Position numbers and translations under genes: made by a program. This document shows, piece after piece, positions 1 through 9,750 of a DNA stretch of 64,000 bases; position 1 is the stretch's first letter; the number at the start of each line of letters is the position of its first letter. The DNA is from Aureococcus anophagefferens (taxonomy: Eukaryota > Sar > Pelagophyceae > Pelagomonadales > Pelagomonadaceae): assembly GCF_000186865.1 (NCBI RefSeq), contig NW_008705573.1, forward strand, positions 1,196,855 through 1,260,854, read 5' to 3'. The notes below the pieces were generated by a model that worked only from the letters and a program-made list of their open reading frames with translations, searched no databases and was not told the DNA's origin.

Positions 1-1
1 G

Positions 2-2005
2 GCCTGCCTCTTCGCCAACGGCCGCAAGGTGCCCGGGAGCTATGTGCGGAGCGTGCCCGACGTGTCCCTCGTCGTCGACCTCGAGGCGCCCATGGCCGCG
101 GCCGTCGAAGACGTGCTCGGGGAAGCGGCGTCGGACGCGGCGACGCTCGCGGCGCGCGTCTTCCTGGGCAAGCGCGCGTCGCGGCCGCGCAACGACGTCG
201 AGGGCGTCTTGAACGAGATGCTCGAGCAGGCGCCCGAGGTCGGCATCCTCACGCTCGAGAGCGGCGGCGGCGGCGACGACGATTCGTCCACGAAACCCGC
301 GGTCACGGCGCTGCTCGACCCCCTGTCCGAGGCCGCGCAGCGCGCGGCGCCCATCCTGCTCGCGCTGCGGGACGTCCTGGGGCTCAAAATCAAGATCTGC
401 CTCCAGCCGGACCCGGAGCTCAGCGAGGTGCCGCTCCAGAAGTACTACCGCTTCTCGCTGGACGCCGAGTCCGTCGGCGCCTCTTCGCGGCCGCCCAAGG
501 CCCTCTTCAGCGGCCTGCCGAAGACGCACGTGCTCACGCTGCGCGTCGACACGCCCGAGTCCTGGGACGTGCAGATGGTCACGGCGGCCCAGGACCCGGA
601 CAACCTGCGGTGCGAGGGCCCCGGCCCCTGCGGCGACGACGCGTCGTCCGGCGAGCTCTCGAAGATCGGCTACGCCCTCAAGTCGCTCGTCGTCATGGGC
701 CAGTGCTACGACGTCGTCCACCGCAAGCCGCCGAACGGGCTGCAGATCGAGCTCGTGGACCGCGCGACGGGCGAATCGCGCCACGACACGCTCGTGATGC
801 AGAATTTGGGCTACTTCCAGCTGCGCGCGGGCCCCGGCTACTGGAAGGTCGACCTCGCCAACGGCACGAAGAGCCGCGAGCTCTACGAGACCGTCGAGGC
901 GTCGGACCGGCGGGGCTTCGGCTACCGGTCGCGGCGGCGGGGGGCGGCGCACGTCTTCGACGCCGCGGCGCCGGCTTCCGACGGCGTCGCCGTCGTCGTC
1001 GACGACTTCGAGGCGTCGGCGCACCAGCTGCGCGTGCGCAAGCGCGCGGGCATGGAGGACGTGGAGCTGCTCGGGGACAAGGCCGATGACGACGACGATT
1101 CCGGCGGCGGCTACTTCAGCGGCTTCTTCTCGAAGAAAGCCCCAAAGGCGAACGACGACCTCGACACGGTCCACGTCTTCTCGCTGGCCACGGGCGCCCT
1201 CTACGAGCGCATGCTCAAGATCATGATGCTGAGCGTGCGCAAGCGCACGTCGGGCCCCGTCAAGTTCTGGCTCTTCGAGAACTACCTGACGCCGGAGTTC
1301 AAGCGCGACGCCGAGCGGCTCGCGGCGGCCAAGGGCTTCGACGTCGCCTACGTGACCTACAAGTGGCCCGAGTGGCTGCGGCGCCAGACCGTGAAGCAGC
1401 GCATCATCTGGGGCTACAAGATCCTGTTTCTGGATGTGCTGTTCCCCCTGGACGTGAGGAAGGTCATCTACGTCGACGCGGACCAGGTCGTCCGCGGCGA
1501 TCTGCGGGAGCTCTGGGACACGGACATGGGCGGCAAGCCCTACGGCTACGTGCCCTTCTGCGACTCGCGGCCGGAGACGCTGGGCTACCAGTTCTGGCGG
1601 AGCGGCTACTGGAAGGACCACCTCCGGGGGAAGCCGTACCACATCTCCGCGCTTTATGTGGTAGACCTCGACGTCTTCCGGAAGCACGCCATCGGCGACG
1701 AGCTCCGGGGCGTCTACGACCAGCTGAGCCGCGACCCGAACTCGCTGTCGAATTTGGACCAGGACCTGCCCAACTACGCGCAGAACTCCATCCCGATCCA
1801 CTCGCTGCCCCAGGACTGGCTCTGGTGCGAGTCGTGGTGCTCCGACAAATCCAAGGAGACGGCGAAGACCATCGACCTCTGCAACAACCCGGAGCACAAG
1901 GAGAACAAGCTCACCATGGCCAAGCGCATCATCGACGGCCGGCCCCTCTTCCCCGAGTCCTGGGTCCAGCTCGACGACGAGGTCAAGAACGCGACCGCGG
2001 CCTAG
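2..2005 (+). CDS. UGGT: UDP-glucose:glycoprotein glucosyltransferase, C-terminal part (5' end outside window)
   Basis: The frame is open from the first base, so the start lies upstream; about 668 residues are present of a family that is usually near 1,500. The last ~290 residues are the GT24 catalytic domain, with the metal-binding DxD in YVDADQVVRGDLREL, then YGYVPFCDSR, FWRSGYWKDHL and the conserved LDQDLPNYAQ and LPQDWLWCESWC segments. The preceding ~370 residues fit the beta-sandwich and thioredoxin-like folding-sensor part. The enzyme re-glucosylates misfolded N-glycoproteins in the ER lumen so that they re-enter the calnexin cycle (family knowledge). The protein ends KNATAA, without the HDEL/KDEL-type retrieval signal that many homologues carry. 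The next gene converges on it and stops only 8 bp away. Confidence 0.95.
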   Translation, partial: ACLFANGRKVPGSYVRSVPDVSLVVDLEAPMAAAVEDVLGEAASDAATLAARVFLGKRASRPRNDVEGVLNEMLEQAPEVGILTLESGGGGDDDSSTKPAVTALLDPLSEAAQRAAPILLALRDVLGLKIKICLQPDPELSEVPLQKYYRFSLDAESVGASSRPPKALFSGLPKTHVLTLRVDTPESWDVQMVTAAQDPDNLRCEGPGPCGDDASSGELSKIGYALKSLVVMGQCYDVVHRKPPNGLQIELVDRATGESRHDTLVMQNLGYFQLRAGPGYWKVDLANGTKSRELYETVEASDRRGFGYRSRRRGAAHVFDAAAPASDGVAVVVDDFEASAHQLRVRKRAGMEDVELLGDKADDDDDSGGGYFSGFFSKKAPKANDDLDTVHVFSLATGALYERMLKIMMLSVRKRTSGPVKFWLFENYLTPEFKRDAERLAAAKGFDVAYVTYKWPEWLRRQTVKQRIIWGYKILFLDVLFPLDVRKVIYVDADQVVRGDLRELWDTDMGGKPYGYVPFCDSRPETLGYQFWRSGYWKDHLRGKPYHISALYVVDLDVFRKHAIGDELRGVYDQLSRDPNSLSNLDQDLPNYAQNSIPIHSLPQDWLWCESWCSDKSKETAKTIDLCNNPEHKENKLTMAKRIIDGRPLFPESWVQLDDEVKNATAA

Positions 2006-2014
2006 ATACGTTAG

Positions 2015-2974
2015 TTAAGCGACGGCGACGGAGCGGAGGTCGCGCGCGGCCACCGCGAGGGCATCCCAGTCCCGTCCCGGGCCGAGCGCGTTCTCGACCG
2101 CGTGCCAGCGGAGGGCAAGTGCGATTGCGCCCGCGTCCCGAAGCTCCTCCGCGACGTCGCGCGACGGGAGTCGCGCGGCGGGATTCACGTCCGCGACGTA
2201 GCGCGCGCCGGCGGGGAGCATCCGCCGCGACCCCTGGACGCCGTCGGGGCGGTCGCAGAGCCAGTAGAGCTCGTCGTCCGCCGGCAGGCACCGCTCCAGG
2301 CGCGCGCGCGCGTCCGTGCGCGTCGGCCGCACGAAGACGTCCGCGCTCGACGCGCGCGCGTGGCCCGCCGCGGCCTCGGGCAGCGCGCCGCTCTCGACCC
2401 AGAACGTCGCGACGTCGTCCGCGAGCCGCGGCGGCGCGCCCTCGACGGCGTAGAGGCAGTCGACGCGGCCGCGGCGCCGCGCGACGAGCACGGCGCGCGC
2501 GCCGGCGAACCGCGCGGCGACGTCGGCCTCGCGCGCGAGCGGCGCGACGACCCGCAGCAGGCGCCGCGACCCCGCGCGGCGCTCGAGCTTCGCGGCGAAC
2601 TCGCCCGGCGGCGGCGCGGGCGCGTCCGGCGACGACCGGCTGTCGAAGTAGACGACCGGCGCGAAGACATGCGCGACGGGCACCGCCTCCGGCAGCGCCG
2701 GCACGGGCGCCGCGACCGGGTCGACCATGACGCCCGCGGCGCCCGTGGCGTCGACCAGACGTTGCGTGAGTTCCTTCGCCTCCGGCTCCGTCGCCGGCGG
2801 CGGCTCGACGAGCAGCTGCAGGTGATGCGTGTGTTGCAAAACGCGTCGCAGGCTGAGCGCGCTTGTGCGTGTCATCATTAGTGCTATCATGCATGCGCAT
2901 CGCGCAGCCATGCGGCTTTCAGCGCGCGGGTTCATTGCGCAAGTAGCACCCATTGCTTGCGGCAAGAGGTTCAC
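2015..2974 (-). CDS. Hypothetical protein, possibly organelle-targeted
   Basis: An open frame of 319 codons, with codon use like its neighbours, converging on UGGT. I do not recognise a family. Several early Met codons exist (about 2974, 2890 and 2875); the segment from residue ~29 (MIALMMTRTSALSLRR) is rich in Ser/Thr/Arg and could be a targeting presequence. Downstream features include VVYFDSRSS, a run resembling a small alpha/beta domain (LLRVVAPLAREADVAARF, then AVLVARRRGRVDCLYAV), a Cys/Trp-containing LYWLCDRPDGVQ segment and an Ala/Arg-rich C-terminus. The start is uncertain, and upstream exons cannot be excluded. Confidence 0.55.
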   Translation of the reverse strand: MNLLPQAMGATCAMNPRAESRMAARCACMIALMMTRTSALSLRRVLQHTHHLQLLVEPPPATEPEAKELTQRLVDATGAAGVMVDPVAAPVPALPEAVPVAHVFAPVVYFDSRSSPDAPAPPPGEFAAKLERRAGSRRLLRVVAPLAREADVAARFAGARAVLVARRRGRVDCLYAVEGAPPRLADDVATFWVESGALPEAAAGHARASSADVFVRPTRTDARARLERCLPADDELYWLCDRPDGVQGSRRMLPAGARYVADVNPAARLPSRDVAEELRDAGAIALALRWHAVENALGPGRDWDALAVAARDLRSVAVA

Positions 2975-3121
2975 TGTCAGCAGTTGAAGCTCATCTTACG
3001 AGAGGCAGCCCAAATTAGAAAGGCGGCGAGTGGACCCGAGTCGTGTCATCAGCTAAATTTCGAGACAGGAAGGCCGCTGCGGTCTCCTCGCCGTAGGCCA
3101 GCCAAGTCCTCAAAGCAAGCG

Positions 3122-4666
3122 ATGCCGGCGAAGATCGCCGTGTCGCCCATCGTCCTCGACGAGGAGGGCATCCCATCGCCCCGCGCGCTGCTGACGACCC
3201 CGCTCTTCAGCGTCCGCTCCCGGCGCCTCAGCGAGGCGGAGCGCAGCCCGAAGGGGCGGCGGCCGTCCGTGTCCGTGAGCGTGCGCCGCGGCCCGAAGAC
3301 GCACGCGTTCCCGCCCGCGTCGCCGGCCGCGACGACCGAGGGCGGCTTCTTCGCCGTGCTGGCGTCGCCGCCGAGCAGCCCGCGCATCCAGATCGTCGTG
3401 CAGCGAGCGCACCACGCGACCCACATCGACATCGACGTCTTCCTCTGGCTCAAGCTCGTCGTCGTCGCGTCGCTCCTCGTCAGCGCGTCGGGCCTCGTGC
3501 CGGCGCGGGCCCGCGGCCCCGGCGCGTCGCCGCGCCGCACCGTGGCGACGACCACGACGACGACGTCGAGCTACCAGGAGGCCGCGACGCTCCGCGACTT
3601 CGACGAGCCGCCCGTCCGCGCCGAGCCGCCCATCCCCATCCGCGAGGCGAAGCGCGCCTACGCGGACCCGGCCAAGTTCGCCGCGCCCCCCGCCGCGAAG
3701 ACGCCGCGCGATTTGCGCGCGCTCGTCGACTCGTCGCTCCGCGTGACGCGGGCCCACGGCGTCGGCGGCGCCCAACGGTTGGGCCGGCTCTACACGGCGT
3801 CGGCGGCGTCGGCCCTCGAGCCCCTCATGGACTGGCAGTCGAACGCGTTCCGCGGCGCCGCGGTGGCCGCGGCCTACGTCAGCTACGCGCCCATCGCGTC
3901 CGCGCTCGCCGCGTTGCCGAGCCCGAACGCTGCCGAGGGTGGCTATTTCTTTTCCTTGATGTCCATCGTCTACGGCACGTTGACGGCGTCGACGATCTCC
4001 GACAGCACGACGCGGCTGTCGAACCTCCGGGCCGCGGCCGTCGAGGAGGTCACGTCGCTGCCCGCGGTGACGCGGCGCCTCGAGTCCATGCTCCTGGGCC
4101 GCCACGCGACGCTGGAGATGGGCCGGGTCTTCGAGGACGTCGCCGCGGGCGTGCTCGCGCACACGGACGCGCTCATCGGCGGCTCGACGGCCGAGGAGCT
4201 CGCGTCGATCTCGGACTCGCGGGACCCGCTCCTCGACGTCGTCGCGGTGCTCGAGGACGCGCAGCACGAGCTCGGCCTCGACCTCGGCTTCGCCCTCGAC
4301 GGCGTCGAGCGCGCCATCGCCGCGCGGGGCAAGCGCCTGAGCCTCGAGCGGTCGTCCATCGCGCCGGAGCAGTTCGCCGTGCTCCGCGGCTTAGCGGTGG
4401 CGTTGGTGGGCGCGTACACGTACCTTACGCTGGACCACAACGGCGGGACGCCGTCGCTGCTCGGGTTCACGCTCGACGGCGGCCTGGACGCGTCCATCGG
4501 CGTCCACGTGCTCTTCTCTTTGGTCGTCGGCGCCGTGTCGGTCTTCGGGAACCTCGCGGAGGACCTCAACCGGCCCTTCACGGCGAACAAGCTCGAGTCC
4601 GACACGGTCGTCGCGTCCCTCAAGCAGCTCCGCGACGGCCTCCTCCCGCACATCCGCCGCGGCTAG
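3122..4666 (+). CDS. DUF4239 (bestrophin-like)-type membrane protein
   Basis: From ATG 3122 the frame encodes 514 residues. The C-terminal ~280 residues resemble the DUF4239/bestrophin-like family: two hydrophobic segments, then a helical soluble part, then two more (LAVALVGAYTYLTL; VLFSLVVGAVSVFGNLAEDLNRPF). The LAEDLNRPF motif just after the last membrane segment matches the D-x-x-x-PF signature I associate with that family (from memory). Around residue 110 a hydrophobic stretch ending LLVSASGLVPARARG looks like a stramenopile plastid presequence (signal peptide plus ASAFAP-like cleavage) but lies inside the predicted protein. The true start may therefore be later or in another exon, or residues 1-105 may be a cytosolic extension. 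Function unknown; an organellar membrane location is inference. Confidence 0.7.
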   Translation: MPAKIAVSPIVLDEEGIPSPRALLTTPLFSVRSRRLSEAERSPKGRRPSVSVSVRRGPKTHAFPPASPAATTEGGFFAVLASPPSSPRIQIVVQRAHHATHIDIDVFLWLKLVVVASLLVSASGLVPARARGPGASPRRTVATTTTTTSSYQEAATLRDFDEPPVRAEPPIPIREAKRAYADPAKFAAPPAAKTPRDLRALVDSSLRVTRAHGVGGAQRLGRLYTASAASALEPLMDWQSNAFRGAAVAAAYVSYAPIASALAALPSPNAAEGGYFFSLMSIVYGTLTASTISDSTTRLSNLRAAAVEEVTSLPAVTRRLESMLLGRHATLEMGRVFEDVAAGVLAHTDALIGGSTAEELASISDSRDPLLDVVAVLEDAQHELGLDLGFALDGVERAIAARGKRLSLERSSIAPEQFAVLRGLAVALVGAYTYLTLDHNGGTPSLLGFTLDGGLDASIGVHVLFSLVVGAVSVFGNLAEDLNRPFTANKLESDTVVASLKQLRDGLLPHIRRG

Positions 4667-5182
4667 GTTCCGCCCCGTTTCCCGCGCGCGGCGGCTTGGA
4701 CTCGCCGCGCACGCGCGTTTTGTATACAGTGTGGGTGCTCTCTCTCTCGCGCATTAGGCGACGCACCCCGCCTACGCGCCTACCTTGGGCGGGCGCGGGA
4801 ACTGGTGCTCTCTCGCGCGCCGGGGAGTCGTCGACGAGGCACGCAATCTTAGGCGTGCCCTGCGCGCCGCGCGTATCTAACACGCCCCCCTGGGTCGGTC
4901 ATCCACGACACCGCGGACGAGCCCCCGACGCCGCATCCTCCACCGCGCTCCGCGGCGCGCGCGCTCGCTCGAGGAGCGGTCCGCGATCCATCCCCGCGGC
5001 CCCCGTAAATCCAGGACGGCGAGTTACCCCGCGCGGTCCCAGACGCGATGGGCGGAAAAACGCGCCCGCCGCCGCGACCTCCGCGAAAGGGGCCGCGGCG
5101 GCGCGGGCGGAAGAGTCCCCGTCGGTCGCCTCGTCGTCGCCGGCGCGCGCCGCGATCGGGCGGCGCGCCGCCGCCGGCCGCC
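4667..5182. other. Intergenic stretch, nothing recognised
   Basis: About 515 bp between the convergent ends of the DUF4239-like gene and eL30. It contains a short CT-rich run (gtgctctctctctcgcgc, near 4734) and frames that are open only because of base composition. I see no protein, RNA or repeat I can support. Confidence 0.5.
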
Positions 5183-5616
5183 CTACGCCTGCGACTCCTT
5201 GACGATGTCGGAGTCGCCCTGGTCGATGACGGCGAGCATGGAGCAGTTGAAGTACTTGCCGCAGGCCGTGCCCAGGTCCTTGTTCGTGCCGTTGTAGGGG
5301 ATGACCTGGCACTTGGAGAGCATCGCGTAGTACTCGACCTCGGACTTGCGCAGCGGCGGAGTGTTGTTCGCGATGATGACGAGCTTGGCCTTGTTCGCCC
5401 GCATGGTCTTGAGGGACGTCTTGTAGCCGAGGGCGACCTTGCCGCTCTTCATGCAGAGCGCGAGGCGCGAGTTCAGGTTCACGACCTAAGGAGAGCGAGG
5501 GGTTTGTTGGGTTCGGCGACGAAGGGGGATGCGGGGGGCGGGGCGTTCGGCGCGTCGGGCGTCGCGGGACGCGGGCGGCGCGCCGACTTCTTCTTCTGCT
5601 TCGCGGCGGGGGCCAT
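5183..5616 (-). CDS. RPL30: 60S ribosomal protein eL30 (RPL30), two exons
   Basis: Exon 2 (5485-5183) encodes almost the whole eL30 fold: [64 protein letters not shown] and [11 protein letters not shown] short first exon (5616-5584, [11 protein letters not shown]) joined to VVNLNSRL reproduces the register of known eL30 N-termini. The acceptor is CTTAG at 5486-5487. The only donor that keeps the frame is GC at 5583, so the 98-bp intron would be GC-AG. The product is 111 residues, normal for the family. It is a component of the large ribosomal subunit. No other ribosomal gene is nearby. Confidence 0.93.
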
Positions 5617-5782
5617 GGTCGTCGTCTAAAAAGCTCTCGTGCACGGGGGCAGTCGCTGAGCTGATCGTCGTCGCTGTTTTTGTTGGCGGAGGCAGGCCCA
5701 GATCGCAAGGCTATCGCAGAGGCCGATGGCCGGCTAGGAGGCGTGCCAGGGCCCAGTGATGAGGCGTGTGATGGCGCCAGGG

Positions 5783-6416
5783 TTAAGGCGACACGCCGCC
5801 GGTTCGTCTGAGGCTCCGAGCCTGAGTCGGGCACAGGCCAGTGATGCCGATCTCCGCAAGCTTGCAACCGACTCGGAGGACCTCGAGCATCTCGAACGCG
5901 CGCGCGAGCTCCTGGAACCGGACGCTGTGGTCCCAGTACAGCTGCCACTTCTTGGCGCCTGCAGCGTTGATGCGGCACCCCTGTTTGGCGTGCGGGTTGG
6001 TTTCCTGTTGGACCAATATGTCCAGGTCGTAGCTCGCGTCCATCTCCGCGGCACTGGCAGCGACTTCGAGGCTCGCGCGTGGTACTTGGTGGCCGCGAAG
6101 TCGGGGTCCTCGATGCCGGCGGCCTTGCGGAGCTGCTCGTCCGCGAGGTTGTTCTTCGAGTCCTCGAGATCGACGCAGCGGGTCACGAGGCCTGCGTCCG
6201 CCGAGTCGACCGCCGACCGTAGTGCTGCCCCGAAGAGCGGGGTCGTCGGCGCACGCGAAAGTCATGCATCGCCTCGGCCTCGGAGAGCCCGTGCGCCACC
6301 GCGGCGTATGGCCGAACGAGATGGCAGTCTCCATTAAGTTCGTTGAAGGTCGCGCGGAAGTCCCACACCCGCAGCTCGACCAGACGGGCGACGCGCGCCA
6401 GACGAAACCCCTCCAA
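5783..6416 (-). pseudogene. Possible broken or multi-exon gene, unidentified
   Basis: Three protein-like pieces lie in order on the minus strand but in different frames. They are about 6416-6270 (LVELRVWDFRATFNELNGD and PYAAVAHGLSEAEAMHDF), about 6195-6060 (TRCVDLEDSKNNLADEQLRK and GIEDPDFAATKYHARAS) and about 6030-5810 (MDASYDLDILVQQETNPHAK, GAKKWQLYWDHSVRFQELAR, FEMLEVLRVGCKLAEIGITG). Their composition (fewer Ala/Gly/Arg, many aromatic residues) is unlike the antisense frames around them. The second and third pieces are separated by only a few bases, too few for an intron, so a frameshifted pseudogene or a sequencing error is more likely than a normal gene. I do not recognise the family. 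Confidence 0.35.
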
Positions 6417-6686
6417 ACGCCGTGGACGAGGCCCCGGCGCGCGCGCGACGCCGGCGGGCGCGGGGAAGAAGGTCGCGAGGAGAGAGCGTCACAGCGTGGA
6501 CCCCTGTAGGCGCGCGCGCCGCGCGCGCTCCGCCATGTGATCGACACGGACCCCCGGCCAGATCCCATCGCGAGGTGGGCCGAGCTGGGGCCGCAGTCGC
6601 GCCGCAAGTCGCCGCGCGCCGCCGCCTGAAACCCGCGCCCGCGCCGCTCACGCCGTCCGCACACCCGCAGACACCTTCAAAAAACC

Positions 6687-7907
6687 ATGCTCGCCGGCGG
6701 CGAGGTCGTCGTCGAGCACGGCAAGTTCGAGGAGGGCGACGCGCCCATCGTGCCGAGCCGGCGCGTCGTCGTCGGGGGCGACGCGAAGAAGGGCGACAAG
6801 AAGGGCGCCGTGAGCTGGGAGTGGGCGCCCTTCACGCACAGCGCGCGCCAGGACGGCCTGCAGCTCGCGCACTGGCAGAAGCGCGGCGTCGAGTTCGCCG
6901 AGTACCCGTACGCGCGCTTCGACGTGCGCCTCGAGAAGATCACGTACACGGACGAGGAGTACGCGCGGCTGTTGAAGGACGGGTCCTGGACGAAGTCGGA
7001 CACGGACCACCTCGTGGACCTCTGCCAGCGCCTGGACCTGCGGTGGCCCGTGATCCTCGACCGCTTCGCGCCCGTGCCGCGGCGGCCGCTGGAACAATTA
7101 CAGGCCCGCTACTACTTCGTGGCCCACGCCCTGGGCCGCGACCGCTACGCGCGGTCCCGGGGGTCGTCGCGGCTGGAGAGCGAGGGCGGCATCCCGCGCT
7201 ACGTCGACAGCTCCGCGAACCTGGGCATCAACGACCGGACTCGGGACTTCGACGCGTCCTACGAGGAGAAGCGGCGGCGCCAGCTCCACGTGGCCTTCTG
7301 CCGGTCGCGGGCCGAGGAGGCCGAGGAGCGCGCGCTCCGCGACGAGCTCAAGGTCGTGGAGCTCGAGTCGCGGCGCCTGAAGAAGGCCGCGCGGGGCCAG
7401 GCGAGTGCCGACGCGAAAACTTCCGCGCCCGCGGGGCCGCCGGACCGCAACGGGCCCGCGCCCGTGGGCGTCCACGCGTCGGGCGTCAACCCGAAGCGGC
7501 CCGTGCCGGGCCAGCCCTTCCTCCAGTCCGCGCGGCTCCGCGTGCCCGAGGGCTCGTCGGGCTTGTCCAAGGGCATGATCACGAAATTGGCCCTCATCCT
7601 CGAGGAGCTCGGCGTGCCGCCGCGGCCGACGCCGACGAAGTTGGTCTGCGACGCCTACGACGCGCTCCGGCGCGACATCGTCTCCCTGCTGAGCCTCCAG
7701 AAGCTCGCGACGCAGAAGGAGGCGGAGCTCAAGGCGCTCCGCGTCGCGTACGAGGAGCAGCGCGCGCACGCGAGCCGCGCGCACGCGTCGTCGGGCCGCA
7801 AGGACCACCCGGCCCAGCACGGCCAGGGAACCCAGAAGCGCAAGATGCCGCCGCCGACGCCGAGCCACGCGGGCCAGCAGCAGGCCCAGAAGCGCTCCCG
7901 CAAGTAA
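6687..7907 (+). CDS. DMAP1: SWC4/DMAP1-type subunit of SWR1 and NuA4 chromatin complexes
   Basis: 406 residues from ATG 6687. The N-terminal half has the DMAP1/SWC4 signature in order: WEWAPFTHSARQDGLQLAHW, then YPYARFDVRLEKITYTDEEY, and a SANT/Myb-like segment (residues ~108-155) with WTKSDTDHLVDLCQRLDLRW, VILDRF and the LEQLQARYYF motif. Next come a basic coiled region (YEEKRRRQLHVAFCRSRAEE) and a second conserved part with LALILEELGVPPRPTPTKLV and a terminal leucine-rich helix. Family members bind chromatin and help load H2A.Z (SWR1/SRCAP) and acetylate histones (NuA4). Length fits the family. The basic C-terminus (QKRKMPPP...AQKRSRK) looks like a nuclear localisation signal. Confidence 0.92.
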   Translation: MLAGGEVVVEHGKFEEGDAPIVPSRRVVVGGDAKKGDKKGAVSWEWAPFTHSARQDGLQLAHWQKRGVEFAEYPYARFDVRLEKITYTDEEYARLLKDGSWTKSDTDHLVDLCQRLDLRWPVILDRFAPVPRRPLEQLQARYYFVAHALGRDRYARSRGSSRLESEGGIPRYVDSSANLGINDRTRDFDASYEEKRRRQLHVAFCRSRAEEAEERALRDELKVVELESRRLKKAARGQASADAKTSAPAGPPDRNGPAPVGVHASGVNPKRPVPGQPFLQSARLRVPEGSSGLSKGMITKLALILEELGVPPRPTPTKLVCDAYDALRRDIVSLLSLQKLATQKEAELKALRVAYEEQRAHASRAHASSGRKDHPAQHGQGTQKRKMPPPTPSHAGQQQAQKRSRK

Positions 7908-8012
7908 CTAAGCTTCCCCAGTGAAGGACCACTCGCGAGCAACCGTGGCGCCCACCTCCCACAAGCTTCGCTTCCAGACTTGCTTCCAGTGAAGTTCCAG
8001 CACTGGCACTTT

Positions 8013-9647
8013 TTAGATCCAAAAGTGCGCGCGGACGCCGAGCTGGCGGAGGCGGCGCATGAGGCCGACGGCCGTGTCGACGTCGCCCTGGCAGCGCCCG
8101 GCGATGTGGCACTTCCAGCCGAAATCGAGGCCGTCGTAGTTGAAGTGGTACTCGAAGAAGAGCTCGTCGACGCGCGCGGCGATGTCGGGCCGGTCCGCGA
8201 TGGCCTCGACGATCGCGAGCTCCGCGAAGGGCGTGTCGATGTCGACCTTGACGGCAACCTGGAAGAGAGTGCGAACGTCCCAACTTCAAAGGGCCGTGTT
8301 CCACTCGTTTCGGCTCATGTTCGGACGAGCGACCATCCCTCCAAGCTCTCTCGAAGCGCGGACGCTTGTTCCGGAACGCGCGCGCGCGGAACGTTGAAGC
8401 GACGTCGAATCACGCGTTTCCCGCCCCGACGGCGACGAAGTCCTCTTCCCTGACGTTGGCTTCGAGGATCGCGAGGAACGACCGGGCGGGGTGCGGCCCG
8501 TCGCCCGCGGCCTGCGACAGCTCGCCCTCCTCGACGACGTCTTCGTAGTAGCGGACCTTGGCGCGGACGGCCGCGGGGACCTCGCCCCACCACTCGCGGG
8601 CCGAGCAGCCGGGCTTGGGCTCCCACGCGAAGACCTCGTCGGGTTCGAGGCACCGGTCCTCGTACATCTTGTAGAAGAGGGGCAGCGACGGCGTCCGCCC
8701 CCCCGCGTCTCTCGGCATTTTGGCCTGCGCGGTGTCCGAACTCCGGAGACGCGCGCGCTCGGTCGCATCGACGTCGATTCGGCTCGCGCGTGCCCGCGGA
8801 CGACGCGCCGGCTCTCGTCGAGTTCGCGAAGCGCGACGGGCGAGCTCGCGTCGAAACCGTGGCGTCGCGCGTTCGGCGTCCGCGCGGAGCGGCGCGTAGA
8901 TGCCGCCCTCGACGCCCTTGAAGCCGACGCTCGCGCCCATGTCGAAGAGCAGGACGCGGGGCTTCGGGCCGCCGCGCCCGCAGTTGTTGTGCAGGATCAG
9001 GTACGTGAGGTCGAAGATGTTGACGTCGTGGCGATGCGCGGCGGAGCGGGGGCAGCCGACGTTCGCGAACCTACCGAGCACTTTTAGTGACGATGGTTCA
9101 TCGATGTCCCGGTCTCTCGAACATCGTCTCGGCCGCGGGACGCCGGCGCGAACGGGTGGCGCCCGACGCCCGTCAGGGGCTCGATGGGCTCCGCGTAGTG
9201 CTCCCCGTCGAGTCGACCGTAGCGGAACTGCGACAACGATTTGCGCTCCGCGAGCGTCGGCGTCGGGGCGGGCTCGCCCTTCGTCGCCCAGAACGCGCGG
9301 TTCGAGTACGCCGTCGAGAGCTTCGCGGAGGCCTCGACGTCGGGGAGCTCCGCCGTCGCGCAGATCTTGCCCTTGCGAGCCCCGTCGAGCCAGACCGCTT
9401 CGCTCGCGGCCGGCCGGTACGCCGTCACCGGGAGGTGCGCCATGGACCGGCGCCCGTCGATGGGGTCGGCGGCCACGTCGCCGCTCCCCGTCCCGACCCA
9501 CTTGCGGATGTTCTCGGGCGCCAAGGCCTCGTGCTCCGAGAGGCGGCGCCGTCCGGCCCCGCCGCCGCCGCCGGAGGCCGCCAAGGCGACGAGCCCGACG
9601 ACGACGAGAACGCCTCCGAGGACGGCCGCTGTCACGCGTCGAGTCAT
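8013..9647 (-). CDS. FkbM-methyltransferase-like membrane protein of unknown function, four exons
   Basis: Reconstructed exons are 9647-9154, 9070-8878, 8724-8437 and 8258-8013 (406 residues, frame kept throughout). The N-terminus is a single membrane anchor (VLGGVLVVVGLVALAASGG). Later exons give PRVLLFDMGASVGF, PSLPLFYKMYEDRCLEPDEV, DFVAVKVDIDTPFAELAIVE, RVDELFFEYHFN and LMRRLRQLGVRAHFWI. I recognise this as a large algal family with an FkbM-like core (LLFDxGAS ... VKxDID ... DExFFExH), probably SAM-binding and exposed in the secretory pathway; substrate unknown. Intron 3 is a clear introner insertion. Intron 1 (83 bp) is bounded by near-identical GTTCGCG repeats, and intron 2 carries remnants of the other introner family. 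The end of exon 2 is the least certain junction. Confidence 0.75.
8259..8428 (-). mobile_element. Introner element, family B (intron 3 of the FkbM-like gene)
   Basis: On the coding strand the intron runs from GTCGCCGT (8436-8429) through the element to TTCCAG and is followed by GTTGCCGT (8258-8251). The two 8-bp copies differ at one base and are read as a target-site duplication. Splicing at GT...AG joins DF to VAVKVDID with no residue gained or lost. The interior (CGACGTCGCTTCAACG, CTTCGAGAGAGC, CGCTCGTCC) matches the element at 22202. The element is 170 bp in the same orientation as the gene. Confidence 0.88.
8725..8869 (-). mobile_element. Degenerate introner element with family A core (intron 2 of the FkbM-like gene)
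   Basis: The intron 8877-8725 ends CCGCGCAG on the coding strand and contains GAACTCGACGAGAGC and CGAATCGACGTCGAT. Both are recognisable from the reverse complement of the 203-bp family A elements at 48387, 52604, 56052 and 57735. Its ends have diverged, and the flanking 8-mers (GCCGAACG and GCCAAAAT) match at five of eight positions, so this looks like an old insertion. Confidence 0.6.
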
Positions 9648-9750
9648 ATCGTGTCACTTTTGTCAAATCGGTCTCGAGGCGTGTCTCGGCGAACGGGCGC
9701 GACATTCCCAAGGCTCCGATCTCGGCCGTTGTCACCCCCGGCATCGGAGC

